Positions 1 to 10,050 are shown, numbered from the stretch's first letter. The stretch: DNA of 24,252 nt from JBEIUL01 sp044356865 (GCA_044356865.1 JBIKVN010000016.1:1-24252); one strand, 5' to 3'. The notes: generated by a model not told the origin, from the sequence alone. Numbers and translations are program-made.

Positions 1-2985
1 GAGATCGGCTACAACCGCGGCCTCGGAACCGGCTCCCTCTTCGGAGTCGGGACGGTGACGCTCGGCGACCCGACCGGTGACGCCGACGGCGACGGGGTGA
101 TCAACTCGAGCGACAACTGTCCGCTGGCCGCCAACCCGTCGCAGGCCGACTGCGACTCGGACGGCGTCGGCGACGCCTGCGACGGCCCCGACATCAACCT
201 GAACGGCATCACCGACTCGTGCGAGCAGGGCCCGCTGGTCTTCGCGGTGCCGAGTTCGTTCGCGACGCCGGCGCTGGCCGTCGCGGCGGCCCCGAGCGGG
301 TCGATCGTGCGGATCGGGAACGGGACCTTCACCGGCGCCCTCACCCTCGGTGCGAAGCAGCTCGTGATCGAGGCGGCCCCGGGCACGAACCCGGTGCTGG
401 ACGGGACGGGGCTCGTGAACGTCGCGATCCTCACCGTGAACGGCGGCCAGACCTCGGACACGGTCATCCGCGGCCTCACCTTCCGCAACGGCCCGACCGG
501 CGGTCCCTCGCCGCAGGTCTCGGGGCAACTCGTGGGCGGGGCGATGCTCGTGAACCTCGCGAGCCCGCGCATCGAATCGTGCATCTTCGAGAACAACCGG
601 TCGCAACGCGGCGGCGCCCTCTACCTCCGCCGCAGCTCGTCGACGGTGATCAACTGCACTTTCACCGGCAACGAGGCGACCGAAAGCGGTGGCGCGATCC
701 GGACCCAGAGTTCGGCGACGCTCATCGAGAACTGCTCCTTCGAGTCGAACTCGGCGATGGTGTCCGGCGGCGCGATCTCGCACCGCGGGGCCGACGGGTT
801 CGGCCAGAACACCGTACGGAACTGCCTCGTCCGGCTGAACTCGGCTCCGCTCGGCGCGGGCCTGAGCCTCCAGCAGGCGTCCCAGGCGACCTCGACGATC
901 GTCGATGACTGCACCATCGTCCAGAACACCGCGACGAGCGCGGGCGGCGGCGTCTGGGGCGAGTCGGGTTCGGTCGGAACCTCGACGCTCATCGGCACCA
1001 ACGTGTGCGGCAACACCCCGAACGAAGTCGCCGGGCCGATCGCCATCGGCGCGGGCACGGGCCTCTGCGACCAGCCGGGCTGCGGCGATCCGGACGGCGA
1101 CCTGATCGCCGGGTGCATCGACAACTGCCCGAACGCGGCCAATCCGTCGCAGGTCGACGGCGACGCCGACACCTTCGGGGATGCCTGCGACAACTGCCCC
1201 GAACTCGCCAGCGCGAACCAGGGCGACATTGACGGCGACGGCACCGGCGACGCGTGCGAGGCGCCGCAGTTCCTCGCGTGGGCAGTCGAGTCCACGGACC
1301 TCCCGGGCGGCCGGATCCAGACCCGCCTGTTCGCGGTGCTGACCGGAGTCACGGGCACGGTGCTGAACTCGTATGCACCGCTGCGGCAGTCCGGTTCGCT
1401 GACTTCACTCGCAGCGGGCAGCTTCAACCACGTGGATCTCCTGACCGGAAACCAGCCGAGCTCGACCAGCGGCACCTGGAACCCGACGCTGGTCCAGGCC
1501 GGCAACGTCGGTCTCGACAGCTGGGTCACCGTGGGCGGGACGGTCGGCGACTTCGGAAACTCGACCGCGGCCGATCCGGGTTGGGGCGCTTCCTCGTGGA
1601 ACCAGGCGGGCCTCCCGTCGGCGGCCGGCTGGTTCAACCAGAACCCGCCGAACCTGCAGGGCCGCGTCACCGTCGGCTCGATGCGCACCCCGATCGGCGC
1701 CTTCACGGTCGCGGCGGGCAAGCATGCGACGGTGTCGCTCGAGATCGGCTTCAACGCCGGCCTCGGCACGCCCGCCCAGTTCAACGCCGGCTCGTTCACG
1801 ATCGGCAACCCGACCGGCGACTGGGACGGCGACGGCGTCGCGAACCAGTCGGACAACTGCCCGGCGGTTGCGAACTCGAGCCAGGCCGACTGCGATTCCG
1901 ACGGCGTCGGCGACGCCTGCGACGGACCCGACCTCAACTTGAACGGCGTGCCCGACAACTGCGAACCGGGTCCGCTGGTCTTCTCGGTGCCGCAGTACTT
2001 CGCCACCCCGCAGGCGGCGATCGCGGCGGCGCCGAACGGCTCGATCGTCGAGCTCGCCGCCGGGACCTACGCCCAGCGTCTTGATTTTGCGGGCAAGAAC
2101 CTGGTGATCGCGGGCGTCGCGACCGGCGACGCCCTCACCATCCTCGACGGCGCGACGCTCGGCGCGGGCTCGATGGTGAAGGCGGTCTCGGGCGAGACCT
2201 CCGCGGCGATCCTGCGGAACGTGAAGATCCGCAACGCCTCGGGCGGCACCGCGGTGCCCGGGCAGCCGGGCGTCGAAGGCGGCGCGGGCCTCGCGATCAT
2301 CAACAGCTCGCCGACGCTCGAGAACGTCACCATCGAGAACTGCACCGCCGATGTCGGGGCGGGCCTGCTGCTCGTGAACAGCTCGACCTCGGCGAACGGC
2401 CTCGTGGTGACCGGCTGCAGCGCGGCCGACGACGGCGGCGGAATCCTCGCGGTGGGCGGCTCGGCGACGCTCGTGAACCTCACGGTCACCGGCAACGTCG
2501 CGACCGACCTCGGCGGCGGACTCGCCCTGCACGCCGGAAACTCGACCCTCCGGAACGGGCTCGTGACCGGCAACGTCGCCGGCACGGGCGGCGGCGTCGC
2601 CTGGACCACGATCGCCGGCTCGACCGGGCTTCTCCTCGACAACGTCGACGTGACGGACAACGACGCGACCTTCTCGACCGGCGGCCTCTGGATGAGCCCG
2701 GCGTTCGCTTCGGCCCTGCGTCTGAAGGACTCGTTCCTCTGCGAGAACCTGAACGACAACCTCAACGTGACCGGCTGGACCGATCTCGGCGGCACGACGG
2801 TCTGCTCGTGCCCGGGCGACCTGAACTTCGACGGCGTCGTCGACGCCCTCGACATCACGCAGGTGCTGGGCTTCTGGGGTCCGTGTACGCCGGGCACGTT
2901 CTGCGCCCAGGACACCGACGGCGATGGCATGGTCTCGGCGACCGACGTGGCCGCGGTGCTCGCGGCGTGGGGCGAGTGCCCGTGA
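1..2985 (+). CDS. Mosaic secreted protein with two beta-helices, TSP3 loops and a dockerin-like tail (5' truncated)
   Basis: The frame is open from the first base, so the start lies outside the window; 994 residues are visible. The first ~20 residues match the end of an A domain (see the gene at 3008). They are followed by TSP3 calcium loops (D-x-D-x-D-G, DNCP, about 25-77), a right-handed beta-helix (about 78-345, rich in G-G-A and N-C-x-F turns), more TSP3 loops (about 362-420), a complete A domain (about 424-605), TSP3 (607-657), a second beta-helix (658-930) and a paired EF-hand dockerin-like tail (936-994) ending WGECP. The same order occurs in the downstream gene, so roughly 470 N-terminal residues are probably missing, including the signal peptide. 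Likely an extracellular, calcium-stabilised surface protein. No catalytic motif is visible; the beta-helices could bind or cleave glycans, but that is inference. Confidence 0.85.
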   Translation, partial: EIGYNRGLGTGSLFGVGTVTLGDPTGDADGDGVINSSDNCPLAANPSQADCDSDGVGDACDGPDINLNGITDSCEQGPLVFAVPSSFATPALAVAAAPSGSIVRIGNGTFTGALTLGAKQLVIEAAPGTNPVLDGTGLVNVAILTVNGGQTSDTVIRGLTFRNGPTGGPSPQVSGQLVGGAMLVNLASPRIESCIFENNRSQRGGALYLRRSSSTVINCTFTGNEATESGGAIRTQSSATLIENCSFESNSAMVSGGAISHRGADGFGQNTVRNCLVRLNSAPLGAGLSLQQASQATSTIVDDCTIVQNTATSAGGGVWGESGSVGTSTLIGTNVCGNTPNEVAGPIAIGAGTGLCDQPGCGDPDGDLIAGCIDNCPNAANPSQVDGDADTFGDACDNCPELASANQGDIDGDGTGDACEAPQFLAWAVESTDLPGGRIQTRLFAVLTGVTGTVLNSYAPLRQSGSLTSLAAGSFNHVDLLTGNQPSSTSGTWNPTLVQAGNVGLDSWVTVGGTVGDFGNSTAADPGWGASSWNQAGLPSAAGWFNQNPPNLQGRVTVGSMRTPIGAFTVAAGKHATVSLEIGFNAGLGTPAQFNAGSFTIGNPTGDWDGDGVANQSDNCPAVANSSQADCDSDGVGDACDGPDLNLNGVPDNCEPGPLVFSVPQYFATPQAAIAAAPNGSIVELAAGTYAQRLDFAGKNLVIAGVATGDALTILDGATLGAGSMVKAVSGETSAAILRNVKIRNASGGTAVPGQPGVEGGAGLAIINSSPTLENVTIENCTADVGAGLLLVNSSTSANGLVVTGCSAADDGGGILAVGGSATLVNLTVTGNVATDLGGGLALHAGNSTLRNGLVTGNVAGTGGGVAWTTIAGSTGLLLDNVDVTDNDATFSTGGLWMSPAFASALRLKDSFLCENLNDNLNVTGWTDLGGTTVCSCPGDLNFDGVVDALDITQVLGFWGPCTPGTFCAQDTDGDGMVSATDVAAVLAAWGECP

Positions 2986-3007
2986 AAGATCAATGAAAGG
3001 GATCGAG

Positions 3008-6000
3008 ATGCGCGCAGGAACGATGGTTCGGACGGCGGCCTCGCTGGTCGCGGCAGCGCTGGGAACGGCGGCGTCGGCGGCGTTCGTGGGGATCGAGGTG
3101 GTGCCCTCGGCGGTCGTGCAGGGTGGCAACACCTTTTACGTCTACAAGGTCTACGCCAAGTTCAACAGCGCCAACGACACCGTGCTCAACGCCTACGGGA
3201 TGAACGCCCTCCCCGCCGGCGGCTTCTGGCACAACGACTTCCTTTCGGGTCCGGCCGGCTCGACCGTCGCCGGCACCTGGAGCCCGACGCTGGTGCCCGC
3301 GCCGAACGCCCCGCTCGACGCCTGGGTCACCATCGGCGGCAACGCCGGCGACTTCGGCAACTCGACGGCGTTCGACCCGGGTTGGGGCGCCGCGGGCGGC
3401 AACCAGGCGGGCATCCCCGCCAACGCCGGCTGGTTCAACCAGAACCCGCCGAACCTGCAGGGGCGGGTGAACGCGTCGACGCTGCGGACGCTGATCGGCC
3501 AGTACACGTTCCGGAACACGGTCGTGGCATTCACGACTCCGATCACCATCGGTTTCAACCAAGGCATCGGAACGCCTTCGCAATTCGGAAACGGCACCTT
3601 CGCGATCGTCCCGATCGACGGTGACGGTGACGGCGTTCTCGATTCCTCCGACAACTGTCCGAGCGTCCCCAACCCCGACCAGGCCGACGCCGACGCGGAC
3701 GGCCGCGGCAACGCCTGCGACAACTGCCCGAGCGCCGCCAATCCCGACCAGGCCGACGGGGATTCCGACGGCGTCGGCGACCTGTGCGACAACTGCGTCG
3801 CCGTCGCGAATCCCGGCCAGGCCGACGGCGATTCCGACGGCCGCGGCAACGAGTGCGACAACTGCCCCGACGTCGCCAATCCCGACCAGGCCGACACCGA
3901 CGGCAACGGCGTCGGGAACGCCTGCGAGGACGCCTCGTTCCTCGGCTGGTCGCGGCAGACCGAGGTCTTCCCCGACCGGACCGTCCGCACCCAGGTCTAC
4001 GCCGTCTTCAGCGGCGTGAACGGCACGGTGCTGAACGCGTTCAAGCCGCACGCCCTCGACGGCACGATCCTCGGCCTCACCGCCGGGAACTTCCGGCACG
4101 TCGACGCGGCCAGCGGCGGCTCGGCGAGTTTCACGAGCGGCACCTGGAATCCGGTGCTGACTTCGGTCGGATCGGCGGATTCGGCCGTCACGATCGGCGG
4201 CTCGCTCGGCAGCGTGTCGAACTCGACCTCGCCCGACCCGGGCTGGGGTCTTCCCTCGTGGAACCAGGCGGGCATTCCCGACGGGGCCACGGCGGGCCTG
4301 GCCGGCTGGTTCAACGCGAACCCCGCAAACCTGCAGGGCCGTTGCGACAACGCGACCTTCCGCACGCTGGTGCTGGTCGCGGTCTCGCCGGTCGAGCGGT
4401 ACGGATCGATCCGGCTCGACGTCGGCTGGAACCGCGGCCTCGGGACGGGGGCTTTCAACGGCACCGGCACCGTCGCCCTCGGCGATCCGGCCGGCGACGC
4501 CGACGGTGACGGCGTCGCGAACCTTTCCGACAACTGCATCCTCGTCGCGAACCCGTCGCAGGCCGACTGCGATTCGGACGGCCTCGGCAATGCCTGCGAC
4601 GGACCCGACCTCAACCTGAACGGCATCACCGACTCGTGCGAGCAGGGTCCGCTGGTCTTCGCGGTGCCCTCGTCGTTCGCGACGCCGGCGCTGGCCGTCG
4701 CGGCGGCGCCGAGCGGCTCGATCGTGCGGATCGGGAACGGCGTCTTCGCCGGCAGCGTCGATCTCGGTTCGAAGGAACTCGTGATCGAGGCGGCGGCGGG
4801 CGCGGCCCCGGTGCTCGACGGCACCGGCCTGTCGAACCAGACCATCCTGCGGATCGCCGGGGGCCAGACCTCGGCGACGGTCCTCCGCGGGCTGAGCTTC
4901 CGCAACGGCCCGACCGGCATCCCGCTGCCGGGACTACCGCAATTCCTCGTGGGCGGAGCGATGCTCGTCGACAACGCGAGCCCGCGGGTCGAGGCGTGCA
5001 CTTTCGAGGACAACTCGGCCCAGTACGGCGGCGCGGTGTATTGCCGGCGCGGGGCGGCCTCGTTCGTCGACTGCTCGTTCCGCGGCAACCACGCGACGCA
5101 GTACGGCGGCGCGTTCCAGGCGCTCAACGCCACGGTCACCCTCGACGGCTGCAGCTTCGAGGACAACACCTCGTCGTTCCGCGGCGGCGCGATGCACTTC
5201 GTCAGCGGCGCCGGGTTCGGCGGCGCCACCGCGATCGGCTGCTCGTTCACGGGCAACTCGGCCACGGAAGGCGGCGGGGCGATCTCGCTCGACCAGGCCG
5301 ACGAGGCCTCCGAGCACCTGCTGCTCGACTGCTCGATCGTCGGGAACTCGACCGGCGGACTCGGCGGCGGCGTTCGGGTGATCTCGACCGTGGCGGGCCT
5401 CGCCGAGGGAAGCAACATCTGCGGAAACCTGCCGGACGACGTCACGGGACCGCTGGTGCGCGGACCGGGCACCGGCGTCTGCGGCGACCCCGGCTGCGGC
5501 GACGCCGACGGCGACCTGGTCGCCGGCTGCATCGACACCTGCCCGGACGTCGCCGACCCGAGCCAGGCCGACTCCGACGCCGACACCGTCGGCGACGCCT
5601 GCGACAATTGCCCCCAGTTCGCGAGCGCCAACCGCGGCGACATCGACGGCGACGGCACCGGCGACGCCTGCGAGTTCCCCGAGTTCCTCGGGTTCGCGGC
5701 CGAGTCGACGAACCTGCCCGGCGGGCGGATCCGGACCCGCGTCTTCGCGGTGCTCTCGGGCGTGAGCGGCTCGGTGCTGAACGCGTACCGCCCCCACTAC
5801 CTTTCCGGGCCGCTCGGTTCGCTCGGGGTCGGCGGCTTCTCGCACCTCGACCTGCTTTCCGGAACCGGCGGCTCGACGACGGCCGGCACCTGGAACCCGA
5901 CGCTGCTCGCCCCGGCCGATGCCGGAAGCGACAGCTTCGTGACGGTCGGCGGGACGCCCGGCAGCCTTTCGAACACCACCGCGGCCGATCCCGGCTGGGG

Positions 6001-7339
6001 CCCGTCCTCGTGGAACCAGGCCGGCATTCCCGACGGCGCGAGCGCCGGTCTCGCGGGCTGGTTCAATACTTTTCCGCCGAACGAGCAGGGTCGCGTGATC
6101 GAGGCGTCGATGCGGACGCTCGTCGCCTCGTTCAATGTGCAGGCCGGCCGGCACGCCACGCTCTCGATGGGCGTCGGCTTCAACGCCGGAGTCGGCAGCG
6201 GCGCGTTCAACGCGACGGGCTCGTTCGCGATCGGCGACCCGACCGGCGACTGGGACGGCGACGGCGTCGAGAACCAGTCCGACAACTGCCCGGTGAACCC
6301 GAACCCGAGCCAGGCCGACTGCGACTCGAACGGGCTCGGCGACGCCTGCGACGGCAGCGACGTGAACCAGAACGGCCTGCCCGACCAGTGCGAGCCGCCG
6401 GGGCCGCTGGTCTTCTCGTATCCGCAGAACTTCCCGACCGTGGCGGCGGCGATCGCCGCGGCGCCCTCGGGCTCGATCATCTCGATCGGGGCGGGGACGT
6501 TCACCGAGCGGATCGACTTCGGCGGCAAGGACCTCGTGATCGAGGGCACGACGAGCGGCGACGCCCTCACCGTGCTCGACGCCGCGACGCTCGGGCCGGG
6601 CTCGATGGTGAAGGCGGTCTCGGGCGAGACGACCGCGTCGACGCTGCGCGACCTCGTGATCCGCAACGCGACCGGCGGCACGCCGATCCCGGGCCTGCCG
6701 GGCATCGAGGGCGGCGCGGCCATCGCGGTGATCAACGCCTCGCTCACCATCGTGAACGTGACCATCGAGAACTGCTCGGCCGACGCCGGCGGCGGCCTGC
6801 TGCTCGTGGGCGGGTCGTCGATCGTCGACGGCCTGGTCGTGACCGGCTGCACGGCGGTGACCGACGGCGGCGGCGTGCTGGTCCGCGGCGGCGGCTCGTC
6901 GATCTCCGACGCGAACTTCCGCGACAACCTCGCGGGCAAGGGCGGGGCCCTGGCCTACGTGAGCTCGGGCGGAGCGACGCTGCTCGTCTCGGACGGCGAC
7001 ATCCGCGGCAACGAGGCCACCGGCACGATCGGCGGCGTCTGGGTGACCCCGTCGCAGGTCGCGTCGCTCTCGTTCCGCGACACGTTCCTGTGCGAGAACC
7101 TCGACGGGAACCTCAACGTCACCTCGGGCTGGACCGACCTCGGCGGCAACTTCCTGTGCGCCTGCCCCGGCGACCTCAACAACGACGGCGTGGCCGACGC
7201 CCTCGACATCACCATCATCCTCGGGGCGTGGGGCCCCTGCCCGCCGGGCGTCTTCTGCGTCGCCGACACCGACTTCGACGGCCTGGTCTCGGCGACCGAC
7301 ATGGCCACGGTGCTCGGGGCGTGGGGGGCGTGTCCGTGA
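3008..7339 (+). CDS. Giant mosaic secreted protein: three A domains, TSP3 loops, two beta-helices, dockerin-like tail
   Basis: 1443 residues from the chosen ATG, which has AAAGGG six bases upstream; ATGs at 2993 and 3023 are also in frame. A signal peptide (hydrophobic stretch to about residue 24, then AAFVG) leads into A domain 1 (to ~203), four TSP3 units (204-308), A domain 2 (309-495), TSP3 (496-545), beta-helix 1 (546-825), TSP3 (831-890), A domain 3 (892-1078), TSP3 (1078-1130), beta-helix 2 (1131-1383) and a dockerin-like tail (1385-1443) ending WGACP. It starts only 22 bases after the preceding paralogue stops, so the two are probably co-transcribed and arose by tandem duplication. 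A domain 1 is about three-quarters identical by eye to the stand-alone protein at 17622. Presumed exported, calcium-binding structural or adhesive protein; no enzyme signature seen. Confidence 0.9.
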   Translation: MRAGTMVRTAASLVAAALGTAASAAFVGIEVVPSAVVQGGNTFYVYKVYAKFNSANDTVLNAYGMNALPAGGFWHNDFLSGPAGSTVAGTWSPTLVPAPNAPLDAWVTIGGNAGDFGNSTAFDPGWGAAGGNQAGIPANAGWFNQNPPNLQGRVNASTLRTLIGQYTFRNTVVAFTTPITIGFNQGIGTPSQFGNGTFAIVPIDGDGDGVLDSSDNCPSVPNPDQADADADGRGNACDNCPSAANPDQADGDSDGVGDLCDNCVAVANPGQADGDSDGRGNECDNCPDVANPDQADTDGNGVGNACEDASFLGWSRQTEVFPDRTVRTQVYAVFSGVNGTVLNAFKPHALDGTILGLTAGNFRHVDAASGGSASFTSGTWNPVLTSVGSADSAVTIGGSLGSVSNSTSPDPGWGLPSWNQAGIPDGATAGLAGWFNANPANLQGRCDNATFRTLVLVAVSPVERYGSIRLDVGWNRGLGTGAFNGTGTVALGDPAGDADGDGVANLSDNCILVANPSQADCDSDGLGNACDGPDLNLNGITDSCEQGPLVFAVPSSFATPALAVAAAPSGSIVRIGNGVFAGSVDLGSKELVIEAAAGAAPVLDGTGLSNQTILRIAGGQTSATVLRGLSFRNGPTGIPLPGLPQFLVGGAMLVDNASPRVEACTFEDNSAQYGGAVYCRRGAASFVDCSFRGNHATQYGGAFQALNATVTLDGCSFEDNTSSFRGGAMHFVSGAGFGGATAIGCSFTGNSATEGGGAISLDQADEASEHLLLDCSIVGNSTGGLGGGVRVISTVAGLAEGSNICGNLPDDVTGPLVRGPGTGVCGDPGCGDADGDLVAGCIDTCPDVADPSQADSDADTVGDACDNCPQFASANRGDIDGDGTGDACEFPEFLGFAAESTNLPGGRIRTRVFAVLSGVSGSVLNAYRPHYLSGPLGSLGVGGFSHLDLLSGTGGSTTAGTWNPTLLAPADAGSDSFVTVGGTPGSLSNTTAADPGWGPSSWNQAGIPDGASAGLAGWFNTFPPNEQGRVIEASMRTLVASFNVQAGRHATLSMGVGFNAGVGSGAFNATGSFAIGDPTGDWDGDGVENQSDNCPVNPNPSQADCDSNGLGDACDGSDVNQNGLPDQCEPPGPLVFSYPQNFPTVAAAIAAAPSGSIISIGAGTFTERIDFGGKDLVIEGTTSGDALTVLDAATLGPGSMVKAVSGETTASTLRDLVIRNATGGTPIPGLPGIEGGAAIAVINASLTIVNVTIENCSADAGGGLLLVGGSSIVDGLVVTGCTAVTDGGGVLVRGGGSSISDANFRDNLAGKGGALAYVSSGGATLLVSDGDIRGNEATGTIGGVWVTPSQVASLSFRDTFLCENLDGNLNVTSGWTDLGGNFLCACPGDLNNDGVADALDITIILGAWGPCPPGVFCVADTDFDGLVSATDMATVLGAWGACP

Positions 7340-7439
7340 GGAACTGACGCGAGTTGGTGATGTCCGTGGGCGTCGCTTGGGTCGTTCCGCGATTCACCCT
7401 GTTTCGGATGAAGGCAGAGCCGCCCGACGGAGATGTCCC

Positions 7440-9854
7440 ATGCGTTGTCTTTCGACCGGGTTCGCAGCGATTCTCATCACGACAACCGCCCTCTCCGACT
7501 TTGGCGGATTCGTGATCGAGCAGTATGTTCCCGCGCCCGGAAAGACCGCGGCGAGGGTCTATGTCCGGTTCACCGATCCATCTGACACCCTGCTGAACGC
7601 GTTTCAGATCCATGCAATCGCGACCTATGGCGCGGCAACGGGTCTCGGCGCCGGGAACTTCTGGCACCAGGACTTCCTCAACGGCAACGTCTCGACGACC
7701 TTCGCCGGCACTTGGAATCCCTCGCTCCTACTCGGCTCGAACGCCAACTTGGACTCGTGGGTGACCATCGGCGGCCAGCCCGCGGACTTTAGCAACAGCA
7801 CCACCGCCGATGCGGGTTGGGGCGGCGCCGCCTTCAACCAGCCGGGCATCCCGGACACCGCCGAAGCGGGCGTCGCGGGTTGGTACAACGGCAATCCGCC
7901 GAACCTGCAGGGCCGCGGCGTTGCGTACGGACCCAATGACTTCCGGGCCATCATCGGCAACTTCGTGATGACCGGGGGCAATGGCGTCCTCATCTCGCTT
8001 CGCGTGGGCTTCAACCAAGGCATCGGCACCGCGGCCGAGTTTGCCGAGGGAACTGCGTTGATTCCCTATGGAACCAGCAATGATCTTGACTTTGACGGGG
8101 TTCCCGACCCCTCCGACAACTGCCCCACCGTCGCCAATCCGGATCAGGCCGACTCCGACGGCGACGGCGACGGGAACGCCTGCGACAACTGCATCTCGAC
8201 CCCCAACCCCGGCCAGTTCGACTGCGACGGCGACGGGATCGGTGATGCGTGCGAGGTCTACGTCTTCCAATCCGCGACGGTCGCCCCGTTCAACGCGACG
8301 AACCCGCGGCAGTTCACCCTCACGAACGTTCCCGAGGCCACCGGTCCGGTCGCGGTGGCCTTCACCGTCGACGCCGACATCGACCTGCCGAGCGAGACCT
8401 TCGCGTTCCGGGTCAACGGCACCACGGTGGCCACCGTGGGCGGCTCGCCGCCCCAGTGCGCCGCGAGCGTGCGGACGGTCACGGTACCGGCGAGCGAGTT
8501 CAACACGCTGCGGGCGGGCCAGAGCTCGGTGGCGGTAGCGCTCGTGCCTAACGCGGCGGTCGACGCCTGCGCCGGCAGCGTCCAGATGGCACTCTCGTTC
8601 CCGATCATCATGGACCTCGACGCCGACGGGGTCGGCGCCCCCTGCGACAACTGCCCGTCGACACCAAACGAGTCGCAGGCCAACTCCGACCCCGATTCGC
8701 TCGGCGACGCCTGCGACAACTGCCCGCTGGTCGCCAACGCCTCGCAGGACGATTGCGACGGCGACGGCCTCGGCGACGCGTGCGAGACCGACCCGGACGC
8801 GAACCTGAACGGGATCCCCGACACCTGCGAGACCGGCCCGCTCGTCTTCTCGGTGCCGCAATACTTCGCAATCGTCGGCTCGGCCGTCGCGGCCGCGACG
8901 CCGAACTCGATCGTGCGGGTCGGGCCCGGGATCTACCCCGAACGGATTGATTTCGCCGGCAAGGCGATCATCGTCGAGTCGACTTTCGGTAGCGAGGACA
9001 CCATCCTCGAGGGCGGCGGGCAGCCGAACCCGGTGGTCGCGTTCCGCTCGGGCGAGGGTCCGGGCTCGGTGCTGCGCGGCTTCACCATCCGGGGCGGCGC
9101 GGGCGGGGCGACCGTGCCGCAGGCCCCGGAGCTCGGGGCGGTCGGCGGTGGCCTGTTCATCCACCTCGCCAGCCCGGTGATCGAGGACTGCCTCATCGAA
9201 GCGTGCTCGGCCGGTCGCGGCGGCGGCGCGGCGGTCTACCGGTCGGCGGCGACGCTGCGCCGCTGCGCGTTCCGCAACAACGTCGCCTCGGTCGGCGGCG
9301 GCGGGCTGTTCATCGTTGGCGAGGACCCCGCCCTTCTCGACCAGTGCGTCTTCACCGACAACCAAGCCCCGACCGGCGGGGCGATCCTCGCGGGTCCTGG
9401 CCGGGCCACGATCCTCGACGGCGAGTTCCGCGGGAACGTCGCGGCCGGACCGGGCAGCGCCCTGCGCTGGGAACACCCGGAACCCGGACCGTCCGAGTTC
9501 CCGTCCCTGGCCGTCGTGGGCTGCGTCATCCGGGAGAACACGAGCACAACGCTCGGATCGGCCGTCTCGAGCGTCCCGGACCCCCCGACCCTCAGCCTCG
9601 AGGACACCGAGGTGTGCGACAACACCGGCCGCAACGTGAACGGCCCGTTCGTCAACGCCGGCGGCAACGTCCTCTGCGACTGCCCGGCCGACCTCGACGG
9701 GAACGGCGTCGTCGAGGCCGAGGACCTCATCTACGTGCTCGGCTGGTGGGGAGCCTGCACGGCGGGATGCCCGGCGGACCTTGACCAGGACGGAGTGGTG
9801 GGCGGCACGGACCTGTCGATAGTTATCGCGGCGTGGGGTCCGTGCCCGAACTGA
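7440..9854 (+). CDS. Mosaic secreted protein: A domain, TSP3 loops, beta-sandwich insert, one beta-helix, dockerin-like tail
   Basis: 804 residues. The ATG is preceded by GGAG seven bases upstream, and the N-terminus is a clean signal peptide (MRCLSTGFAAILITTTALS). Order: divergent A domain (about 20-212, with N-P-P-N-L-Q-G-R conserved), TSP3 loops (216-272), a segment of about 120 residues with beta-sandwich character and two cysteines (272-390), TSP3 loops (391-465), one beta-helix (466-740) and a dockerin-like tail (747-804) ending WGPCPN. It lacks the first beta-helix type found in its two upstream neighbours; its single helix resembles their second type (both begin VFSVPQYFA). The 100-base gap before it shows no convincing promoter, so read-through from upstream is possible. 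Probably an extracellular surface component like its neighbours; the exact role is unknown. Confidence 0.88.
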   Translation: MRCLSTGFAAILITTTALSDFGGFVIEQYVPAPGKTAARVYVRFTDPSDTLLNAFQIHAIATYGAATGLGAGNFWHQDFLNGNVSTTFAGTWNPSLLLGSNANLDSWVTIGGQPADFSNSTTADAGWGGAAFNQPGIPDTAEAGVAGWYNGNPPNLQGRGVAYGPNDFRAIIGNFVMTGGNGVLISLRVGFNQGIGTAAEFAEGTALIPYGTSNDLDFDGVPDPSDNCPTVANPDQADSDGDGDGNACDNCISTPNPGQFDCDGDGIGDACEVYVFQSATVAPFNATNPRQFTLTNVPEATGPVAVAFTVDADIDLPSETFAFRVNGTTVATVGGSPPQCAASVRTVTVPASEFNTLRAGQSSVAVALVPNAAVDACAGSVQMALSFPIIMDLDADGVGAPCDNCPSTPNESQANSDPDSLGDACDNCPLVANASQDDCDGDGLGDACETDPDANLNGIPDTCETGPLVFSVPQYFAIVGSAVAAATPNSIVRVGPGIYPERIDFAGKAIIVESTFGSEDTILEGGGQPNPVVAFRSGEGPGSVLRGFTIRGGAGGATVPQAPELGAVGGGLFIHLASPVIEDCLIEACSAGRGGGAAVYRSAATLRRCAFRNNVASVGGGGLFIVGEDPALLDQCVFTDNQAPTGGAILAGPGRATILDGEFRGNVAAGPGSALRWEHPEPGPSEFPSLAVVGCVIRENTSTTLGSAVSSVPDPPTLSLEDTEVCDNTGRNVNGPFVNAGGNVLCDCPADLDGNGVVEAEDLIYVLGWWGACTAGCPADLDQDGVVGGTDLSIVIAAWGPCPN

Positions 9855-9895
9855 GCGGGCGGCGATAGGGTTGCGTGACGCGAGCCGCCGCCGCG

Positions 9896-9924
9896 TTCAC
9901 ACCCTATGAACGGACGAATATGAT
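9896..9924 (+). promoter_or_regulatory. Sigma-70-like promoter for the RCC1 giant
   Basis: TTCACA (9896-9901) and TATGAT (9919-9924) each match the housekeeping consensus at five of six bases and are separated by exactly 17 bases. The surrounding 80 bases are about half A+T in an otherwise strongly G+C-rich region. Transcription would begin near 9931, leaving a leader of about 120 bases before the ATG at 10051. This is the best promoter match I found in the window. Confidence 0.6.
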
Positions 9925-10036
9925 CGATAAGTCCGAGGGCGATCAGTTTTTTGCTCAACTCGGCGAAGCGAGCGGAATACTCGCGCGACTCCTCGATATG
10001 CTCGCCGCCGGCTGCCATAGGCAAACCCGTCCCCCC

Positions 10037-10042
10037 AAGGAG
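10037..10042 (+). promoter_or_regulatory. Ribosome binding site
   Basis: AAGGAG lies eight bases upstream of the ATG at 10051. It fixes that start against other frames open across the leader. Confidence 0.75.
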
Positions 10043-10050
10043 ATCGGCCG

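Noticed and set aside
4636..7347. Long plus-strand open frame overlapping the gene at 3008 in another frame (903 codons)
   Set aside because: The product is dominated by Arg, Gly, Pro and Ala, as expected for an out-of-frame reading of G+C-rich DNA; the other frame contains recognisable repeats throughout.
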